Assembly: GCF_900099605.1 (NCBI RefSeq)
Contig: NZ_FNDK01000022.1
Location: 1-57,847, forward strand
Source of the DNA: Alteribacillus persepolensis
GTDB lineage: Bacteria; Bacillota; Bacilli; Bacillales; Marinococcaceae
Length of the DNA stretch: 57,847 bases
Reading direction: 5' to 3'
The notes beneath the pieces are model-generated. The model was not told the origin of the DNA, did not search any database, and worked only from the letters and a program-made list of their open reading frames with translations. This document shows, piece by piece, positions 9,126 to 20,379 of this stretch. Made by a program: the position numbers and the translations under genes. Positions within the stretch are counted from its first letter, which is position 1, and every line of letters begins with the position of its first letter.

Positions 9126-9183
9126 GGTTTTAAGTAAGTGGATGCCTGCTGCATATACAGAAGATTTAAAGGAGGCGCTATAA

Positions 9184-11187
<2,004 letters not shown>

Positions 11188-11197
11188 ACATGATTTA

Positions 11198-11234
11198 GTC
11201 GCTCTAAGGATGCTGTAAGCCTTGAGCGGCTTTC
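11198..11234 (+). terminator. metS terminator
   Basis: GTCGCTCTAAGG pairs imperfectly with CCTTGAGCGGC, followed by TTTCATTT. Confidence 0.7.
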
Positions 11235-11275
11235 ATTTACGCAGTTTTTGTCATTTTAAAAGGAGGAGTGTAATT

Positions 11276-12049
11276 GTGTCTGTATTATTTGATACGCATG
11301 TGCATCTAAACATCGAACAATTTGAAGATGATGTAGTTGAAACTATTGAACGTGCTCAAGCAGAAGGGGTTCAACTGATGACCGTTGTAGGATTTGACAG
11401 AGAAACGATTCCTAAAGCAATTGAATTAGCTGAAACATACGATTTCATTTACGCAGCGGTTGGCTGGCATCCAGTCGATGCGATTGACATGACTGATGAC
11501 GATTTGAAGTGGTTAGAAGAGTTATCTCAACACCCTAAAGTAGTAGCTCTAGGTGAGATGGGATTAGACTACCATTGGGATAAATCACCGAAAGATGTGC
11601 AGAAAGAAGTGTTTCGTCAACAAATTCAATTGGCTAAAAAAGTGAACTTGCCTGTTATTATCCATGACAGAGAAGCTCATCAAGACATTGTCGATATTTT
11701 AAAAGAAGAAAATGCATCAGAAACCGGTGGTATTATGCACTGTTTCGGAGGAAGCTTGGAAATTGCGCAAGAATGTTTAAAGATGAATTTTTATATTTCC
11801 TTTGGCGGCCCTGTTACATTTAAGAATGCGAAAAGACCAAAAGAAGTTGCAAAAGAGGTTCCGATGGATCGCTTGCTCGTAGAAACAGACAGCCCATTTT
11901 TAGCACCGCACCCCAATAGAGGAAAGCGGAACGAACCTGCTTACGTTAAGCTGGTGGCTGAAAAAATTGCCGAATTAAAGGAAATATCCTACGAGGAACT
12001 AGCCGAACAAACGACGGCAAATGCGAAAAAACTTTTCCGCATTGATTGA
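11276..12049 (+). CDS. yabD: TatD-family metal-dependent DNase (YabD)
   Basis: 257 residues of the TatD hydrolase family, a TIM-barrel metal-dependent 3'-5' DNA exonuclease fold. Metal ligands are visible in FDTHVHLN (about 5-12), GEMGLDYHW, PVIIHDREAH and the C-terminal VETDSPFLAPHP. The start is GTG at 11276. AGGAGGAG at 11261-11268 fixes it, and the upstream extension in frame lacks both a start and similarity. Its physiological role in Bacillus is poorly defined; DNA repair or degradation is likely. Confidence 0.93.
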   Translation: MSVLFDTHVHLNIEQFEDDVVETIERAQAEGVQLMTVVGFDRETIPKAIELAETYDFIYAAVGWHPVDAIDMTDDDLKWLEELSQHPKVVALGEMGLDYHWDKSPKDVQKEVFRQQIQLAKKVNLPVIIHDREAHQDIVDILKEENASETGGIMHCFGGSLEIAQECLKMNFYISFGGPVTFKNAKRPKEVAKEVPMDRLLVETDSPFLAPHPNRGKRNEPAYVKLVAEKIAELKEISYEELAEQTTANAKKLFRID

Positions 12050-12123
12050 CATATTTCTCTGTCCGTTTGTGTATAAAATTGTCTATAGTATGGTTGATTC
12101 GAAAACCTTCTGTCCTTCTCCCT

Positions 12124-12146
12124 TGTCGAAGCAGAATTCTGTCGAG
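12124..12146 (+). promoter_or_regulatory. Paired Spo0A-box-like sites upstream of yabE
   Basis: A perfect TGTCGAA at 12124-12130 and TGTCGAG at 12140-12146 lie on the same strand, 9 nt apart, about 58 nt upstream of the -35 element of yabE. Two such heptamers close together are suggestive, but the motif is short. Confidence 0.35.
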
Positions 12147-12203
12147 AAGTTTCTCTTTTCTTTTCTGAGATTCTCAAAGATAATGGGAAGTTGAACAAAA
12201 CGA

Positions 12204-12232
12204 TTGACTTGGGAGGAGGAACACTCTATAAT
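12204..12232 (+). promoter_or_regulatory. SigA promoter of yabE
   Basis: TTGACT (12204-12209), 17 nt, TATAAT (12227-12232). Near-consensus, 27 nt upstream of the start codon. Confidence 0.85.
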
Positions 12233-12258
12233 GCATAGCTTGTAGAGGAGGATTAACC

Positions 12259-13458
12259 ATGCGTTCAACTTGGACATCCTTTTTCTTAGGTATTAGTACT
12301 GGAAAAAGGTTAGCCTTGGTCTTCTTAGCTATAGCCGCCATGGTTTCGTTCGCTGTTTTTCATGTTTCAAAGGCAACCGTTACGATAGAAAAAGACGGAG
12401 AAGAATTCGCTACGGTTGCTACACATGCGGAAACAGTCGGTGAACTGCTGCAAGAAGAAGAGTTAACAAGGCAGCAAGCAGATGAAATTATCCCATCTCT
12501 GTCTGCTCCTATAACTGGAAACATGACAATAGAGTGGGTGCAAGCAAAAGAGATTACTGTGTCACAAGATGAGGAGAAACAAACTGTTGTGACAACAGCC
12601 AAGAATGTAGAAGAAGTATTAGAGGAGCAAAACATTTCCGCAAGCGAACACGATAAGATAAATAAAGATTTACATGCACCAGTCACAGAAGAAATGGAGA
12701 TAGTATACGAATCGGCATTTCCTGTTACGATACATTATGACGATAAAGAAAAACAACTTATGACCACTTCGACTACGGTCGCTGATCTTTTAAATGAAGC
12801 GGATGTAAGGGTGTCGGATAAAGATCGCGTACAACCGGATGTCAAAAAAACAGTTGCGTCCGAAACAGATATTAACGTTGTCCGCGTGGAAAAGGTCACC
12901 GATGTAGTGGAAGAAGAAGTAGACTACGCCACGGTCACCCGCCGGGATGATTCGTTGCCAAAGGGTGAAGAGCGTGTGATAGAAAGCGGGCAGTCAGGTG
13001 TTGTCGAAAAGCGTTATGAAGTAACATTAGAAAATGGGGAAGAAGTATCTCGTACACTCATAGATGAGAAAGAAATCCGGGAAAGCAAAGATGAAATTGT
13101 TGCAGTAGGAGCGAGAGAAGCAACCGTTACAGCATCTCGTGGTGGTGATGGCACAGAAAGTCCTGATGGTCAAACATTAACGATGCAAGCTACTGCCTAC
13201 ACCGCAAATTGCACAGGATGTTCAGGGGTAACGGCAACTGGCGTTAATTTGAATAGTAATCCAAACAAAAAAGTTGTTGCTGTTGATCCTTCAGTGATAC
13301 CTTTGGGCACAAGGGTTCACGTAGAAGGGTATGGAGAAGCGGTTGCAGCAGATACCGGTGGAGCTATTAAAGGAAATAAGATTGATTTACACGTACCCAC
13401 AAAGCAAGAAGCAGGAAGGTTTGGCAGACAAACTGTGAAAGTAACTATATTGGAGTAA
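12259..13458 (+). CDS. yabE: Resuscitation-promoting-factor-like cell-wall protein YabE
   Basis: 399 residues, secreted. An N-terminal hydrophobic segment (about 15-38) acts as signal or anchor. Three DUF348 repeats follow (about 41-215, each with a VTxxxDG...VATxAxTVxELL pattern), then a G5 domain (about 216-295) and a C-terminal 3D domain (about 310-399) with the Asp-rich VAVDPSVIPLG and AADTGGAIKGNKIDLH. The 3D domain resembles MltA-type lytic enzymes, so peptidoglycan remodelling is the probable role. AGAGGAGG precedes the ATG, and a strong terminator follows. Confidence 0.92.
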   Translation: MRSTWTSFFLGISTGKRLALVFLAIAAMVSFAVFHVSKATVTIEKDGEEFATVATHAETVGELLQEEELTRQQADEIIPSLSAPITGNMTIEWVQAKEITVSQDEEKQTVVTTAKNVEEVLEEQNISASEHDKINKDLHAPVTEEMEIVYESAFPVTIHYDDKEKQLMTTSTTVADLLNEADVRVSDKDRVQPDVKKTVASETDINVVRVEKVTDVVEEEVDYATVTRRDDSLPKGEERVIESGQSGVVEKRYEVTLENGEEVSRTLIDEKEIRESKDEIVAVGAREATVTASRGGDGTESPDGQTLTMQATAYTANCTGCSGVTATGVNLNSNPNKKVVAVDPSVIPLGTRVHVEGYGEAVAADTGGAIKGNKIDLHVPTKQEAGRFGRQTVKVTILE

Positions 13459-13468
13459 AAGAATCTGC

Positions 13469-13505
13469 AGCGTAATGCAAGTGGTGATGGCATTACGCTT
13501 TTTTT
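13469..13505 (+). terminator. yabE terminator
   Basis: AGCGTAATGC pairs with GCATTACGCT and is followed by seven or more T. Confidence 0.92.
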
Positions 13506-13532
13506 GCTTGCACCAATAGAAACTTTCAACTG

Positions 13533-13665
13533 TATAAAGCTTGTTGGGGTTATTGTTATCCCCCTTTTTTTCAAGTTGACTTGCTCCAGGCTGCGCTTTA
13601 AGCTCGTCAGGAAACATCCCCCCGATGGATCTTGTACTGCCGACTCTCCCGCAGGCGTCTTTCCT
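13533..13665. repeat. Dispersed repeat, family B, copy 1
   Basis: TATAAAGCTTGTTGGGGTTAT, a pyrimidine-rich block, a GTTGACTTGCT block and TCAGGAAACATCC occur in the same order as in the copies at 24214 and 56747. Similarity is partial, and the boundaries are approximate. Confidence 0.5.
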
Positions 13666-13945
13666 AATTGTTATTAATCAGTTTATAGCCAAAAAGTACA
13701 TCCTGTATGCACTCCAGCATTTGGATGAGAACCAATATTTCAGCGTGGGTGCATCACCGATGTTGTTAAAGTATTGAGAAAGTCAGTGTAAGTCCGGTGA
13801 GATAATTGGCGGGCTCTATGGATGGAAGTCCGTCCCCTTAGCCGAACTTCCCTTTAGGATCTTGTATAAGTCAGAGTTCTTCTTTTCTAACGAGGGCAGA
13901 ACTAGTATAATAAGGCAGACTAACGAAACGGACGTTAACTCCTTG
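13666..13945. other. Spacer upstream of rnmV
   Basis: It contains an imperfect hairpin at about 13709-13754 (TGCACTCCAGC with GCGTGGGTGCA). A TTAGCCGAACTTCCCTTT block at about 13838-13855 resembles the 3' part of family A repeats. A TATAAT at 13906-13911 could be the -10 of the rnmV promoter, without a convincing -35. No gene is seen. Confidence 0.4.
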
Positions 13946-13960
13946 TAGGAGGCATTGTGA

Positions 13961-15416
<1,456 letters not shown>

Positions 15417-15527
15417 TTCCTGTTTACAAAAAAGAAAAACAGCCAGCCGCAGCGTAAAGGTGCTCTCCCCCTTGCACATATGCCACAGTTTAAGAATACG
15501 CTGTGTAAAGAGAAGGGGGAGAAGCAG

Positions 15528-16412
15528 GTGGAATGGAAAGTTGGAGACCTCGTCGCACGCTATTCGTACGATTGTGATATTATATTTCGGATAAAAGCCA
15601 TTCACAAAGATAAGGCAGAGCTTGCGGGAGAGGAGCTTCGCCTGGCTGCGGATGCACCTTTAGATGACTTGAAAAAAGTCGACGATGAAGAGCGTAGACA
15701 ATTTGAAAAGCATGTCCGTGAAAAAGAAGAATATAGTTACCGGCTTTTTCGGCAAGAAGCTCGTTTGATGAAAGAACGCAGTGAGCACGAAGCCACAGAA
15801 GGGTACAAAGAAAAAGCATCATACTTTGAGATGCGGGGACGTGTGCTGCATCTCGATGGTGACCCTTATTATTTGTCAAAGTGTACGGCGTTGTATGAAC
15901 GGCTTGGTATTCCTGTGTATGGCGTACACATTCCTGAAAAAGAGATGCCCGAACAAGTGGCTTCACTGCTTCATATGGTACGGCCGGATATCCTTGTCAT
16001 TACCGGGCATGATGCTTTTATACCTTCAAGGGGAGCAGAAAATGATGTAAAAGCATACCGGCATTCGAAAGTGTTTGGGCAGACTGTTAGAGAAGCCAGG
16101 AAGGTTGTACCTCAGTTGGATCAACTCGTTATTTTTTCTGGTGCCTGTCAGTCTTATTTTGAATGGCTTGTAAAAGCTGGTTCTAATTTTGCAAGCTCCC
16201 CGGAACGTGTTAACATTCATGCGCTAGATCCAGTATATATTGCTGCTAAAGTGAGCTTAACGCCCTTTATGGATAGAATAAGCGTCCTGCAGTTAATCCG
16301 TCACACATTAACAGGACCCAAAGGACTTGGGGGATTAGAAACGAGGGGGGTACTGCGAAAAGGGCTGCCATGGAAAGAAACGCACTCATTTCCAACGGAA
16401 GTAGATGACTGA
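15528..16412 (+). CDS. yabG: Sporulation-specific protease YabG
   Basis: 294 residues. YabG is a mother-cell (SigK) protease that processes coat proteins and modifies the spore coat. His161 (in VITGHDAF) and Cys207 (in FSGACQSYF) correspond to the catalytic pair reported for the B. subtilis enzyme, with the same spacing. GTG 15528 is preferred over an ATG 48 nt upstream. It follows GGGGGAGAAGCAG and yields the conserved N-terminus WKVGDLVARYSYDCD. A terminator follows the stop. Confidence 0.92.
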   Translation: MEWKVGDLVARYSYDCDIIFRIKAIHKDKAELAGEELRLAADAPLDDLKKVDDEERRQFEKHVREKEEYSYRLFRQEARLMKERSEHEATEGYKEKASYFEMRGRVLHLDGDPYYLSKCTALYERLGIPVYGVHIPEKEMPEQVASLLHMVRPDILVITGHDAFIPSRGAENDVKAYRHSKVFGQTVREARKVVPQLDQLVIFSGACQSYFEWLVKAGSNFASSPERVNIHALDPVYIAAKVSLTPFMDRISVLQLIRHTLTGPKGLGGLETRGVLRKGLPWKETHSFPTEVDD

Positions 16413-16436
16413 AGACCGGTAAAGCGGTCTTTTTTA
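16412..16436 (+). terminator. yabG terminator
   Basis: AGACCG pairs with CGGTCT and is followed by six T, directly after the stop. Confidence 0.88.
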
Positions 16437-16441
16437 CAGGA

Positions 16442-16747
16442 GGGAAAGTATAAAAGTTTGGTGTTTTCATGGTCCAGCGCAAACACCTGCTCGCTCGAGG
16501 TTCCTTCGGTCCGGCACATGGAAAGCCAAAGGGCAGCTTTCCATGTGCTGGCCCTCCAGGACTTGTCGCGGGCTCCCAGGTTGGGAGTCAGTTCGGCATT
16601 GTCACAGGAAATACCTCCACAGGATGTCGTGACTTCAACGCCTGATACAGGATGTGTGCGTTCTTAGTAGAAGTACCTCACAGAAGTTCCTTCACCGTAG
16701 CCGAACGTCCCTCTTTCACGGCGTTTGCGCTTTTCTTTGTATAATGG
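16442..16747 (+). repeat. Dispersed repeat, family A, copy 2 (longest)
   Basis: It shares with copy 1 the blocks GGAAAGTATAAAAG, TCCAGCGC, CCTGCTCG, CCAGGACTTGTCGCG and CAGTTCGGCATTGTC, plus a GCGCTTTTCTTTGTAT tail. It also carries a cruciform-forming insert: CCGGCACATGGAAAGC (16511-16526) pairs with GCTTTCCATGTGCTGG (16535-16551). A TATAAT hexamer lies at its right edge (16739-16744). Confidence 0.8.
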
Positions 16748-16805
16748 CAGGAAAACACAGGTTACAGGGTGAGCAGCACAGAGGTGGTGTCTTTTCTCTA
16801 TATAA

Positions 16806-16830
16806 ACTCGGCCGTGCGCCGGGTTTTTTT
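16806..16830 (+). terminator. Orphan intrinsic terminator
   Basis: ACTCGGC, a 5-nt loop, GCCGGGT and seven T. No gene ends here. It would terminate any transcript started near the TATAAT at 16739, leaving an RNA of roughly 80 nt. Confidence 0.7.
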
Positions 16831-16871
16831 ATATTAGGCAGGAGCATGTAATGCTTTATCATGGATGAGTC

Positions 16872-16988
16872 ATGAAAGTTGTTAAAAATATGCGCAAATT
16901 TGTATACAAGCAATTGTCTGCACTGAAAAGCTCAGCGTCAGCCAAGATTTTTAATGCATTAGGAACGTTCACCTTTGTTAAAGGGTAA
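16872..16988 (+). CDS. Possible small cationic protein (38 residues)
   Basis: A short open frame encodes MKVVKNMRKF at its start and TFVKG at its end, with eight basic residues and no acidic residue. The ribosome site is weak (GGATGAG only a few bases before the ATG), and no similar gene is expected here in Bacillus. Its 3' end overlaps a repeat-like segment also present near 24370. It could be chance. I list it because the composition is unusual for random frames. Confidence 0.2.
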   Translation: MKVVKNMRKFVYKQLSALKSSASAKIFNALGTFTFVKG

Positions 16989-17078
16989 AAGGGTAAGAAA
17001 AACACACATACCTATGCCAGCTGTTATAAAAGAAAAAATTACAAAAAGAAGGAATACCAAACCAAAAACAGCATACAC
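16959..17078 (-). CDS. Possible small hydrophobic protein on the minus strand
   Basis: A 39-residue frame from GTG 17078 on the minus strand reads VYAVFGLVFLLFVIFSFITA and continues to a polar tail PFNKGERS. This is one strong membrane span plus a charged end. No good ribosome site is visible. The last 45 nt resemble 24354-24399 on the + strand, so it could be a remnant or part of a repeat. It overlaps the frame at 16872-16988 tail to tail. Confidence 0.22.
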   Translation of the reverse strand: MYAVFGLVFLLFVIFSFITAGIGMCVFLTLLPFNKGERS

Positions 17079-17121
17079 TAATGGTTGGGAGTCAATTTCT
17101 ATACAAATTCCACAATAGTTA

Positions 17122-17151
17122 TTGACAAAAATGCATTTTCATTGATATAAT
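17122..17151 (+). promoter_or_regulatory. veg promoter P1
   Basis: TTGACA (17122-17127), 18 nt, TATAAT (17146-17151), in a very AT-rich context. Both hexamers are consensus. Confidence 0.88.
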
Positions 17152-17162
17152 GTAAAATTTTA

Positions 17163-17191
17163 TTGACTAACGGCATGTATCGTGGTACAAT
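17163..17191 (+). promoter_or_regulatory. veg promoter P2
   Basis: TTGACT (17163-17168), 17 nt, TACAAT (17186-17191). Tandem with P1, as known for the strongly expressed veg gene of B. subtilis. Confidence 0.85.
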
Positions 17192-17219
17192 AATCTCTGA
17201 GTGAGGTGGGTGTGAAACC

Positions 17220-17471
17220 ATGGGAAAAACGCTAATAGAAATTAAAGAAGCTTTAGATGCAAATGTCGGTAAAAAAGTCACAGTGGTTGCTAACGGCGGG
17301 CGTAAGAAAACCATTGAACGCTCAGGTTTGCTCGAAGAAACATATCCTTCTGTCTTTATTGTGAAATTAGATAAGGACAAGCATTCCGTAGAACGGATCT
17401 CTTACAGTTATACAGATGTACTTACCAAAACCGTGCAGCTGACTATGTGTGAGGAAGAACTTCATGCTTGA
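17220..17471 (+). CDS. veg: Veg protein
   Basis: 83 residues, a highly conserved small cytoplasmic protein of Bacillaceae. In B. subtilis Veg is abundantly expressed, stimulates biofilm matrix genes by counteracting SinR, and affects spore outgrowth. The N-terminus [20 protein letters not shown] and the GGRKKTIER segment match the family. A GAGGTGGG ribosome site precedes the ATG. Two strong tandem promoters lie upstream and a hairpin follows. Confidence 0.95.
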   Translation: MGKTLIEIKEALDANVGKKVTVVANGGRKKTIERSGLLEETYPSVFIVKLDKDKHSVERISYSYTDVLTKTVQLTMCEEELHA

Positions 17472-17501
17472 TGTAGACACTTATGTATGATGGTATAAAT
17501 T

Positions 17502-17537
17502 GGCTTTCTGTTGATAAGGGACAGAAAGCTATATTTA
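17502..17537 (+). terminator. Hairpin after veg
   Basis: GCTTTCTGT pairs with ACAGAAAGC, followed by a weak T-rich tail (TATATTTA). It is probably a terminator or attenuator. Confidence 0.6.
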
Positions 17538-17603
17538 TGTCAATTTTGGCGCAATCTATACGTGTGCCTGCGTTAAATAAACCTTTTAAAGGAGATGGGC
17601 AAT

Positions 17604-17783
17604 GTGAGCCGAAAACACGGTATCATGTCTGATGCTTTAAAAGTGGAAATTGCCAAGGAACTCGGTTTTTATGAAACAGTAGAAAAAGAAGGCTGGGGAG
17701 GAATAAAGTCCCGAGATGCTGGAAACATGGTAAAACGAGCCGTGCAAATTGCTGAAGAACATTTGGCCGAGAATAACAAATAA
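17604..17783 (+). CDS. sspF: Alpha/beta-type small acid-soluble spore protein SspF
   Basis: About 59 residues. A DNA-coating spore protein of the minor alpha/beta SASP type, made in the forespore. The conserved segments [20 protein letters not shown] and [14 protein letters not shown] are clear. GTG 17604 is chosen over ATG 17595 because that ATG is part of the AAAGGAGATG ribosome site. A terminator follows. Confidence 0.92.
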   Translation: MSRKHGIMSDALKVEIAKELGFYETVEKEGWGGIKSRDAGNMVKRAVQIAEEHLAENNK

Positions 17784-17806
17784 ACAAAGCGCAGGTTCAA
17801 GTTTTT

Positions 17807-17840
17807 AAACTCCGGGGCATCTTCTCCCTGGAGTTTTTTA
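17807..17840 (+). terminator. sspF terminator
   Basis: AAACTCCGGGG pairs with CCCTGGAGTTT and is followed by a T-run. Confidence 0.9.
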
Positions 17841-17946
17841 AGCAGTTGGGGGTTCTGTCTGTACATGAGTCATTTTTTCGACTAAAATGTACAGAGAAAA
17901 TCATGGGAAGAAGCATGTGATGCATGGAAAAGAAGGAGAATAAAAG

Positions 17947-18810
17947 GTGAAACAATCAATAAAAGCGCCAGCGAAGATTAACTTATCGCTCGATGTGCTC
18001 CGTAAAAGAGACGATGGCTACCATGAAGTGAAAATGGTAATGAACCAAGTCGACCTAGCAGATCGGCTTGATTTAGAAACCAGAGTCGATGGGCACATTA
18101 AAGTAGAGTTGTCCGAGGGTTTTTTGCCAGTCGATCATAGAAATTTAGCATATCAAGCGGCCTTCTTATTAAAGAAACGTTTCCATATTACCATGGGAGT
18201 TTCCATTTATATACATAAACATATTCCAGTAGCTGCTGGTTTAGCCGGGGGCAGCAGTGATGCTGCAGCGGTATTAAAAGGATTAAATGAACTATGGCAT
18301 GTTGGTTTATCTATAGAAGAACTAGCAGCTCTTGGTGCGGAAATTGGATCAGATGTCGCTTTTTGTGTTTATGGCGGTACTGCATTAGCAACAGGCAGAG
18401 GTGAAATCATCACACCGCTTGCCTCTCCCCCTCCCTGTTGGGTAATATTAGCAAAACCGCCTATTGGTGTTTCGACACGAGAAGTGTATCAGCGTGTGAA
18501 AACTAATCGCTTAGATGAAAGAAAAGCTGCTTCCGAACAAGTCGTTCAAGCCATTAAAAACCAAGACTATGCTGAAATTTGCCGGAATTTATCAAATGGA
18601 TTAGAAGATGTCACGTTATCTTTATATCCTGAAGTGAAGCGTATTAAAGAAAGAATGCTTGATTCAGGTGTGGATGCTGCATTAATGAGCGGAAGTGGCC
18701 CGACGGTGTTTGGACTAGTGAAAAAGGAATCAAGGCTTCACCGAGTGTACAACGGGTTGCGAGGGTTTTGTGATCAAGTGTACGCAGTGCGTCTCATTAG
18801 CAATGAATAG
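17947..18810 (+). CDS. ispE: 4-diphosphocytidyl-2-C-methyl-D-erythritol kinase
   Basis: 287 residues, a GHMP kinase of the non-mevalonate isoprenoid pathway. It phosphorylates CDP-methylerythritol. The ATP-binding motif [15 protein letters not shown] lies at about 97-111. The N-terminus [11 protein letters not shown] and the C-terminal [10 protein letters not shown] are typical. The start is GTG at 17947 after GAAGGAGAA. It lies between sspF and purR, the standard Bacillus position. Confidence 0.96.
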   Translation: MKQSIKAPAKINLSLDVLRKRDDGYHEVKMVMNQVDLADRLDLETRVDGHIKVELSEGFLPVDHRNLAYQAAFLLKKRFHITMGVSIYIHKHIPVAAGLAGGSSDAAAVLKGLNELWHVGLSIEELAALGAEIGSDVAFCVYGGTALATGRGEIITPLASPPPCWVILAKPPIGVSTREVYQRVKTNRLDERKAASEQVVQAIKNQDYAEICRNLSNGLEDVTLSLYPEVKRIKERMLDSGVDAALMSGSGPTVFGLVKKESRLHRVYNGLRGFCDQVYAVRLISNE

Positions 18811-18815
18811 AACAC

Positions 18816-18866
18816 TTGATAAAATCCGTACAAAAGTGGTATATTCCAAATATAACATTCGGATTT
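18816..18866 (+). promoter_or_regulatory. purR promoter flanked by PurBox-like sites
   Basis: TTGATA (18816-18821), 18 nt, TATATT (18840-18845). AAATCCGTACAAA (18822-18834) and, inverted, AAATCCGAATGTT (18866-18854) both resemble the PurBox AWWWCCGAACWWT. One overlaps the spacer and the other lies just downstream of the start. This fits autoregulation of purR as known in B. subtilis. Confidence 0.6.
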
Positions 18867-18879
18867 TATGGAGGTACTC

Positions 18880-19725
18880 ATGAAAAAATTGAAACGGAGC
18901 GGCCGGTTAGTGGATATGACGCATTACTTGTTGCAGCATCCTCATCAACTTGTCTCGTTGAGTTATTTTTCGGATCGATACCAATCAGCTAAATCTTCCA
19001 TTAGTGAAGATTTAACGATTGTGAAAGATATATTTGAATCGCAAGGCTTTGGTTCGTTATTAACAATCGCTGGTGCAAGCGGTGGAGTGAAGTATGTACC
19101 TATGGTTAATGATAACGAAGGTCAAGCTTTTGTAAATGAACTATGTAAAAAGCTAGAAGATGAAAAACGGCTTTTGCCAGGTGGTTATCTGTATATGATG
19201 GATATTCTCGGAAGCCCGAGATTAATGAATGAGGTAGGCAGGTTATTTGCTGCTGTTTTTTCATCACAACAGATTGACGCTGTCATGACCGTTGCTACAA
19301 AGGGGATCCCACTTGCTTATGCGATTGGTACATACTTAGATGTTCCAGTAAGCATCGTTAGAAGAGATCATCGTGTAACGGAGGGATCGATGGTTAGCAT
19401 CAACTATGTATCTGGCTCAACGAAACGTATTCAAACGATGTCTCTAGCAAGAAGAAGTCTGGAAGAGGGCGCAAATGTATTGATTGTTGATGACTTCATG
19501 AAAGCGGGCGGTACAGCAAAAGGTATGATGGATTTGTTACAAGAATTTCATGCCAATGTGGTTGGTATTGGAGTGTTAGTAGAAGCCGAGGATGCTGCGG
19601 CAGAAAAGCGGCTGGTGGATGACTATGTTTCGGTGACCAGATTAGAAGAAGTGAACGATAAAGAGCGATTAGTGAAAGCTGTGCCGGGTAATGTGTTAGA
19701 AAAATTAAAAGAGGTGAAACAGTAA
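18880..19725 (+). CDS. purR: Purine repressor PurR
   Basis: 281 residues. It represses purine synthesis genes and responds to PRPP. An N-terminal winged helix ([20 protein letters not shown] onward) is followed by a phosphoribosyltransferase-like effector domain with the PRPP loop [16 protein letters not shown] (about 204-219). ATG 18880 is chosen over an upstream in-frame ATG because GGAGG lies directly between them. The stop overlaps the ridA start (TAATG). prs, whose product is the effector PRPP, lies 2.6 kb downstream. Confidence 0.96.
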   Translation: MKKLKRSGRLVDMTHYLLQHPHQLVSLSYFSDRYQSAKSSISEDLTIVKDIFESQGFGSLLTIAGASGGVKYVPMVNDNEGQAFVNELCKKLEDEKRLLPGGYLYMMDILGSPRLMNEVGRLFAAVFSSQQIDAVMTVATKGIPLAYAIGTYLDVPVSIVRRDHRVTEGSMVSINYVSGSTKRIQTMSLARRSLEEGANVLIVDDFMKAGGTAKGMMDLLQEFHANVVGIGVLVEAEDAAAEKRLVDDYVSVTRLEEVNDKERLVKAVPGNVLEKLKEVKQ

Positions 19726-20099
19726 TGAAGGAAGTATATACGAAAAATGCTCCTCAAGCGATTGGCCCCTATTCTCAAGGTATTATTGTAAATAATATGT
19801 TTTACAGCTCAGGACAAATTCCGTTAACTCCAGACGGAGAAGTTGTTGAAGGCGGGATTGAAGAACAAACACACCAAGTCTTTCAAAATGTCAAAGCTGT
19901 ACTGCAAGAAGCCGGTGCTTCATTAGAAACAGTTGTTAAGACAACGGTTTTTATTAAAGACATGCAAGACTTCCCTGTTATAAACGATGTGTACGGACAA
20001 TATTTTAGCGATCATCAGCCAGCTAGATCTTGTGTCGAGGTTGCCCGTCTGCCAAAAGACGTATTAATAGAAATAGAAGTTACAGCCTTGGTTCAGTAG
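19725..20099 (+). CDS. ridA: RidA-family 2-iminobutanoate deaminase (YabJ)
   Basis: 124 residues of the YjgF/YER057c/UK114 family. It hydrolyses reactive enamine/imine intermediates from PLP enzymes. Signature segments are [14 protein letters not shown] (about 6-19), SGQIPL (about 29-34) and the C-terminal [18 protein letters not shown] with the conserved arginine. It overlaps purR by one base. In B. subtilis yabJ is also in the purR operon. A terminator follows. Confidence 0.95.
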   Translation: MKEVYTKNAPQAIGPYSQGIIVNNMFYSSGQIPLTPDGEVVEGGIEEQTHQVFQNVKAVLQEAGASLETVVKTTVFIKDMQDFPVINDVYGQYFSDHQPARSCVEVARLPKDVLIEIEVTALVQ

Positions 20100-20113
20100 A
20101 ATACAATTTGTAT

Positions 20114-20140
20114 AACCGCCTCTTGTGGCGGTTTTTTTAT
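20114..20140 (+). terminator. purR-ridA terminator
   Basis: AACCGCC, a 6-nt loop, GGCGGTT and a T-run. Confidence 0.92.
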
Positions 20141-20146
20141 AAGGCA

Positions 20147-20192
20147 GGAAAGTATAAAATTTTGGCGTTTTCATTGTCTAGTGCAAGCCGCT
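20147..20192 (+). repeat. Dispersed repeat, family A, truncated copy 3
   Basis: GGAAAGTATAAAATTTTGG followed by CGTTTTCATTGTC and TAGTGCAAGC matches the first 45 nt of copies 1 and 2, then the similarity stops. Confidence 0.65.
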
Positions 20193-20269
20193 GATTCTCT
20201 TCTTACAAAGGGAAATGTTTTTAACTCCCAACCTTTATATGAGAGCCTGCTTTTTATCGTTGTTATTAG

Positions 20270-20338
20270 TTCTAATAAATAAAAAAATTAAATAATTTTT
20301 AAAAAAAAGAAGGAAATCTATTATTAAATATTGAATTG
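20270..20338 (+). promoter_or_regulatory. SigH-type promoter and AT-box of spoVG
   Basis: GAAGGAAAT (20309-20317), 12 nt, ATTGAATTG (20330-20338) fits the SigH consensus RNAGGAWWW / RNNGAAT. Upstream, 20270-20308 is almost pure A/T, like the AT-box that AbrB binds at B. subtilis spoVG. abrB itself is in this window. Confidence 0.75.
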
Positions 20339-20379
20339 TGTGACAGAAGCATTTCTATTTGGAAAAAGGTGGTGAAAGA

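Noticed and set aside
15480-15527. Upstream extension of yabG from ATG 15480
   Set aside because: The ribosome binding site lies inside it, and the family N-terminus begins at GTG 15528.
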